A stretch of 8,145 nucleotides of DNA from M30B66 sp040882555. Lineage in GTDB: Bacteria; Bacteroidota; Bacteroidia; M30B66. Below the pieces are notes generated by a model. The model searched no databases. It saw only the letters and a list, made by a program, of their open reading frames with translations, and was not told the DNA's origin. The stretch spans positions 1 through 8,145 of the forward strand of contig JBBEBC010000012.1 in the NCBI GenBank assembly GCA_040882555.1. The letters are read 5' to 3'. The number at the start of each line of letters is the position of its first letter. Position 1 is the stretch's first letter. The translations under genes were made by a program, and so were the position numbers. This document shows positions 6,811 to 8,145 of the stretch, in pieces.

Positions 6811-8145
6811 ATGAGTAAAGTCAGTGTAAAGTATTTCATACTGTTCGTTTCGACAATTTTTCTTAGAATGCCCTTTCTGAAATACGGATATGGCAGTGAA
6901 GATGATAGTTGGGGACTCGTATTAAATGCAAGGCTCATGGCAGAAACCGGGCAATATTCTTTTTCTCGCCTTCCCGGGCACCCTGTTCAGGAATTTATTT
7001 TTGCTTTGATGCCTGAGGCTGGAGCCTTCACATTCAATTTATTCAGTGCCATTTTTTCAGCAATAGCTGTGGTAGCCTTTGCCGATTCTTTAAATAGATT
7101 AAGAATTCCCTATTGGATGCCTTGGGCAATCATATTTTCATTAATTCCTATATTTTTTATTAGTGGAACTTATGCTATTGATTATGCCTGGGCCATGGCT
7201 TTTATACTGATAGCTTGGAATTTATTACTTAGATCCCAATGGGTTTTATGCGGTATTTTTCTTGGCTTCGCCATCGGATGTCGCATTACTTCGGGAGCCG
7301 TAATCGTCGGCTTTTTGTGGATGTTATTTCAATCTAAAAATGACCGTCCATGGAAGGAACTAATCTCCCTTTCATTGGCAACTTTAATCACAGGAATAAT
7401 TTGTTATATCCCTGCATTTATGCAGTATGGAATAAGTTTTTTTGATACCTACAGGTTGCCATATCCTTCCTTGCCAAAAGTTATTGTAAAAGGCACACTT
7501 GGCGTTTGGGGATTTACTGGATGTCTAGCTCTTATTTGGTTAATCCTTCGAAAGAAGAGTACTTCAGAAAATTTAATATCCTTAAATATTAGACAAGGAA
7601 GCTTAATCATCATTGGACTTTATTCCTTGGCATTTATAGTTCTTCCTCAGAAATCGGCCTTTTTATTACCGGCAGTGCCTTTTGTATTGCTTTATTTTTC
7701 GGCTTTAAACTTAAGTAGGGGGGAATTGATTTTAGTTGGAGTATTATTTCTGATTTCTCCAATTACGTTCGGCCTTAATATTAGTGACCCTGAAAGAGGA
7801 GCTTCTTTTTCTAAGGTTGCTTTGCATGCAAACTTGGCTGGACAAGATATTTTCTTTGATCCACTTACTGGTCCCCTTCAAATTGAAAATACTCGAAGAA
7901 TCAATAGGCAGAATTACATCGACAAGGCATATGATTCTTATTTAAAAGTGAATGAAAAGTCGGTTTTATTATGCGGCTGGTGGATGAATCAATTCACTGA
8001 AAAGGTTTTTCAAAATGGAAAGAATGCTGATGTTGCGCTCATCGAATTTGCCGATAATAAGCAATTGGACAGTCTTCAGAAGCTGAATTTCAAATTCTAT
8101 CATTTAGATGAAATTGACGAGGTAAATGATGAGCGTTATTCGATG
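6811..8145 (+). CDS. Multi-pass membrane protein, GT-C glycosyltransferase-like (right end cut off)
   Basis: The frame is open from ATG 6811 to the last base (445 codons, no stop), so the gene continues beyond the window. The first part has about ten hydrophobic segments, near residues 8-22, 73-92, 103-119, 122-140, 145-172, 184-204, 226-247, 262-279, 281-298 and 304-322. They are followed by a soluble segment from about 325 onward. The first large loop contains GSEDDSWGL (28-36), then ETGQYSFSRLPGHP (45-58). An acidic pair just after the first helix, followed by a GHP segment, is the arrangement seen in GT-C enzymes of the GT39/ArnT-like group, which move sugars from polyprenyl-phosphate carriers on the outer face of the inner membrane. 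FAIGCRITSG (153-162) resembles a further conserved segment of such proteins. Substrate is unknown. The start is fixed by an in-frame TGA at 6805-6807 and by the first membrane helix. It is divergent from the secreted-protein gene; no strong ribosome site is seen. Confidence 0.8.
   Translation, partial: MSKVSVKYFILFVSTIFLRMPFLKYGYGSEDDSWGLVLNARLMAETGQYSFSRLPGHPVQEFIFALMPEAGAFTFNLFSAIFSAIAVVAFADSLNRLRIPYWMPWAIIFSLIPIFFISGTYAIDYAWAMAFILIAWNLLLRSQWVLCGIFLGFAIGCRITSGAVIVGFLWMLFQSKNDRPWKELISLSLATLITGIICYIPAFMQYGISFFDTYRLPYPSLPKVIVKGTLGVWGFTGCLALIWLILRKKSTSENLISLNIRQGSLIIIGLYSLAFIVLPQKSAFLLPAVPFVLLYFSALNLSRGELILVGVLFLISPITFGLNISDPERGASFSKVALHANLAGQDIFFDPLTGPLQIENTRRINRQNYIDKAYDSYLKVNEKSVLLCGWWMNQFTEKVFQNGKNADVALIEFADNKQLDSLQKLNFKFYHLDEIDEVNDERYSM

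Overview
The window is an AT-rich piece of a chromosome from a member of the Bacteroidota, probably a marine or freshwater flavobacterium-like organism. Three things point there. A large secreted protein ends in a type IX secretion (Por) sorting domain. A C-terminal piece at the left edge resembles PorV, an outer-membrane part of the same secretion system. The carbamoyl-phosphate synthase large chain is the short form, about 940 residues, which I recall as usual in Flavobacteriia. Start codons lack strong Shine-Dalgarno sequences, and a TAnnTTTG-type -7 element lies upstream of carB, both typical of the phylum.

Layout, left to right. (1) Positions 1-445, + strand: the 3' end of a PorV-like gene. 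Its frame is closed by a stop at 20-22, although family-like sequence continues upstream of the first possible start codon, which suggests a frameshift near a run of four G at 40-43. (2) 446-627: convergent intergenic gap with two overlapping, mutually exclusive hairpins. (3) 628-3441, - strand: carB. (4) 3442-3569: divergent promoter region. (5) 3570-4628, + strand: a lipoprotein of unknown function. (6) 4630-6717, - strand: a 695-residue secreted protein with seven propeller-like repeats, two small adhesin-type modules and a type IX sorting domain. Its stop codon is one base from that of the lipoprotein. (7) 6718-6810: divergent gap with a 14-bp near-palindrome. (8) 6811 to the right edge, + strand: a multi-pass membrane protein resembling GT-C glycosyltransferases, open to the end of the window.

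The genes alternate strand (+, -, +, -, +), so no two share an operon and the window does not read as one pathway. The only functional link is indirect: PorV carries type IX cargo to the attachment machinery, and the 695-residue protein is such a cargo. carB is housekeeping (pyrimidines and arginine), with no carA in view. I found no RNA gene, CRISPR array, insertion sequence or defence system. I see no convincing new multi-gene system. The best leads are the broken PorV-like frame, the uncharacterised lipoprotein and the seven-repeat secreted protein.
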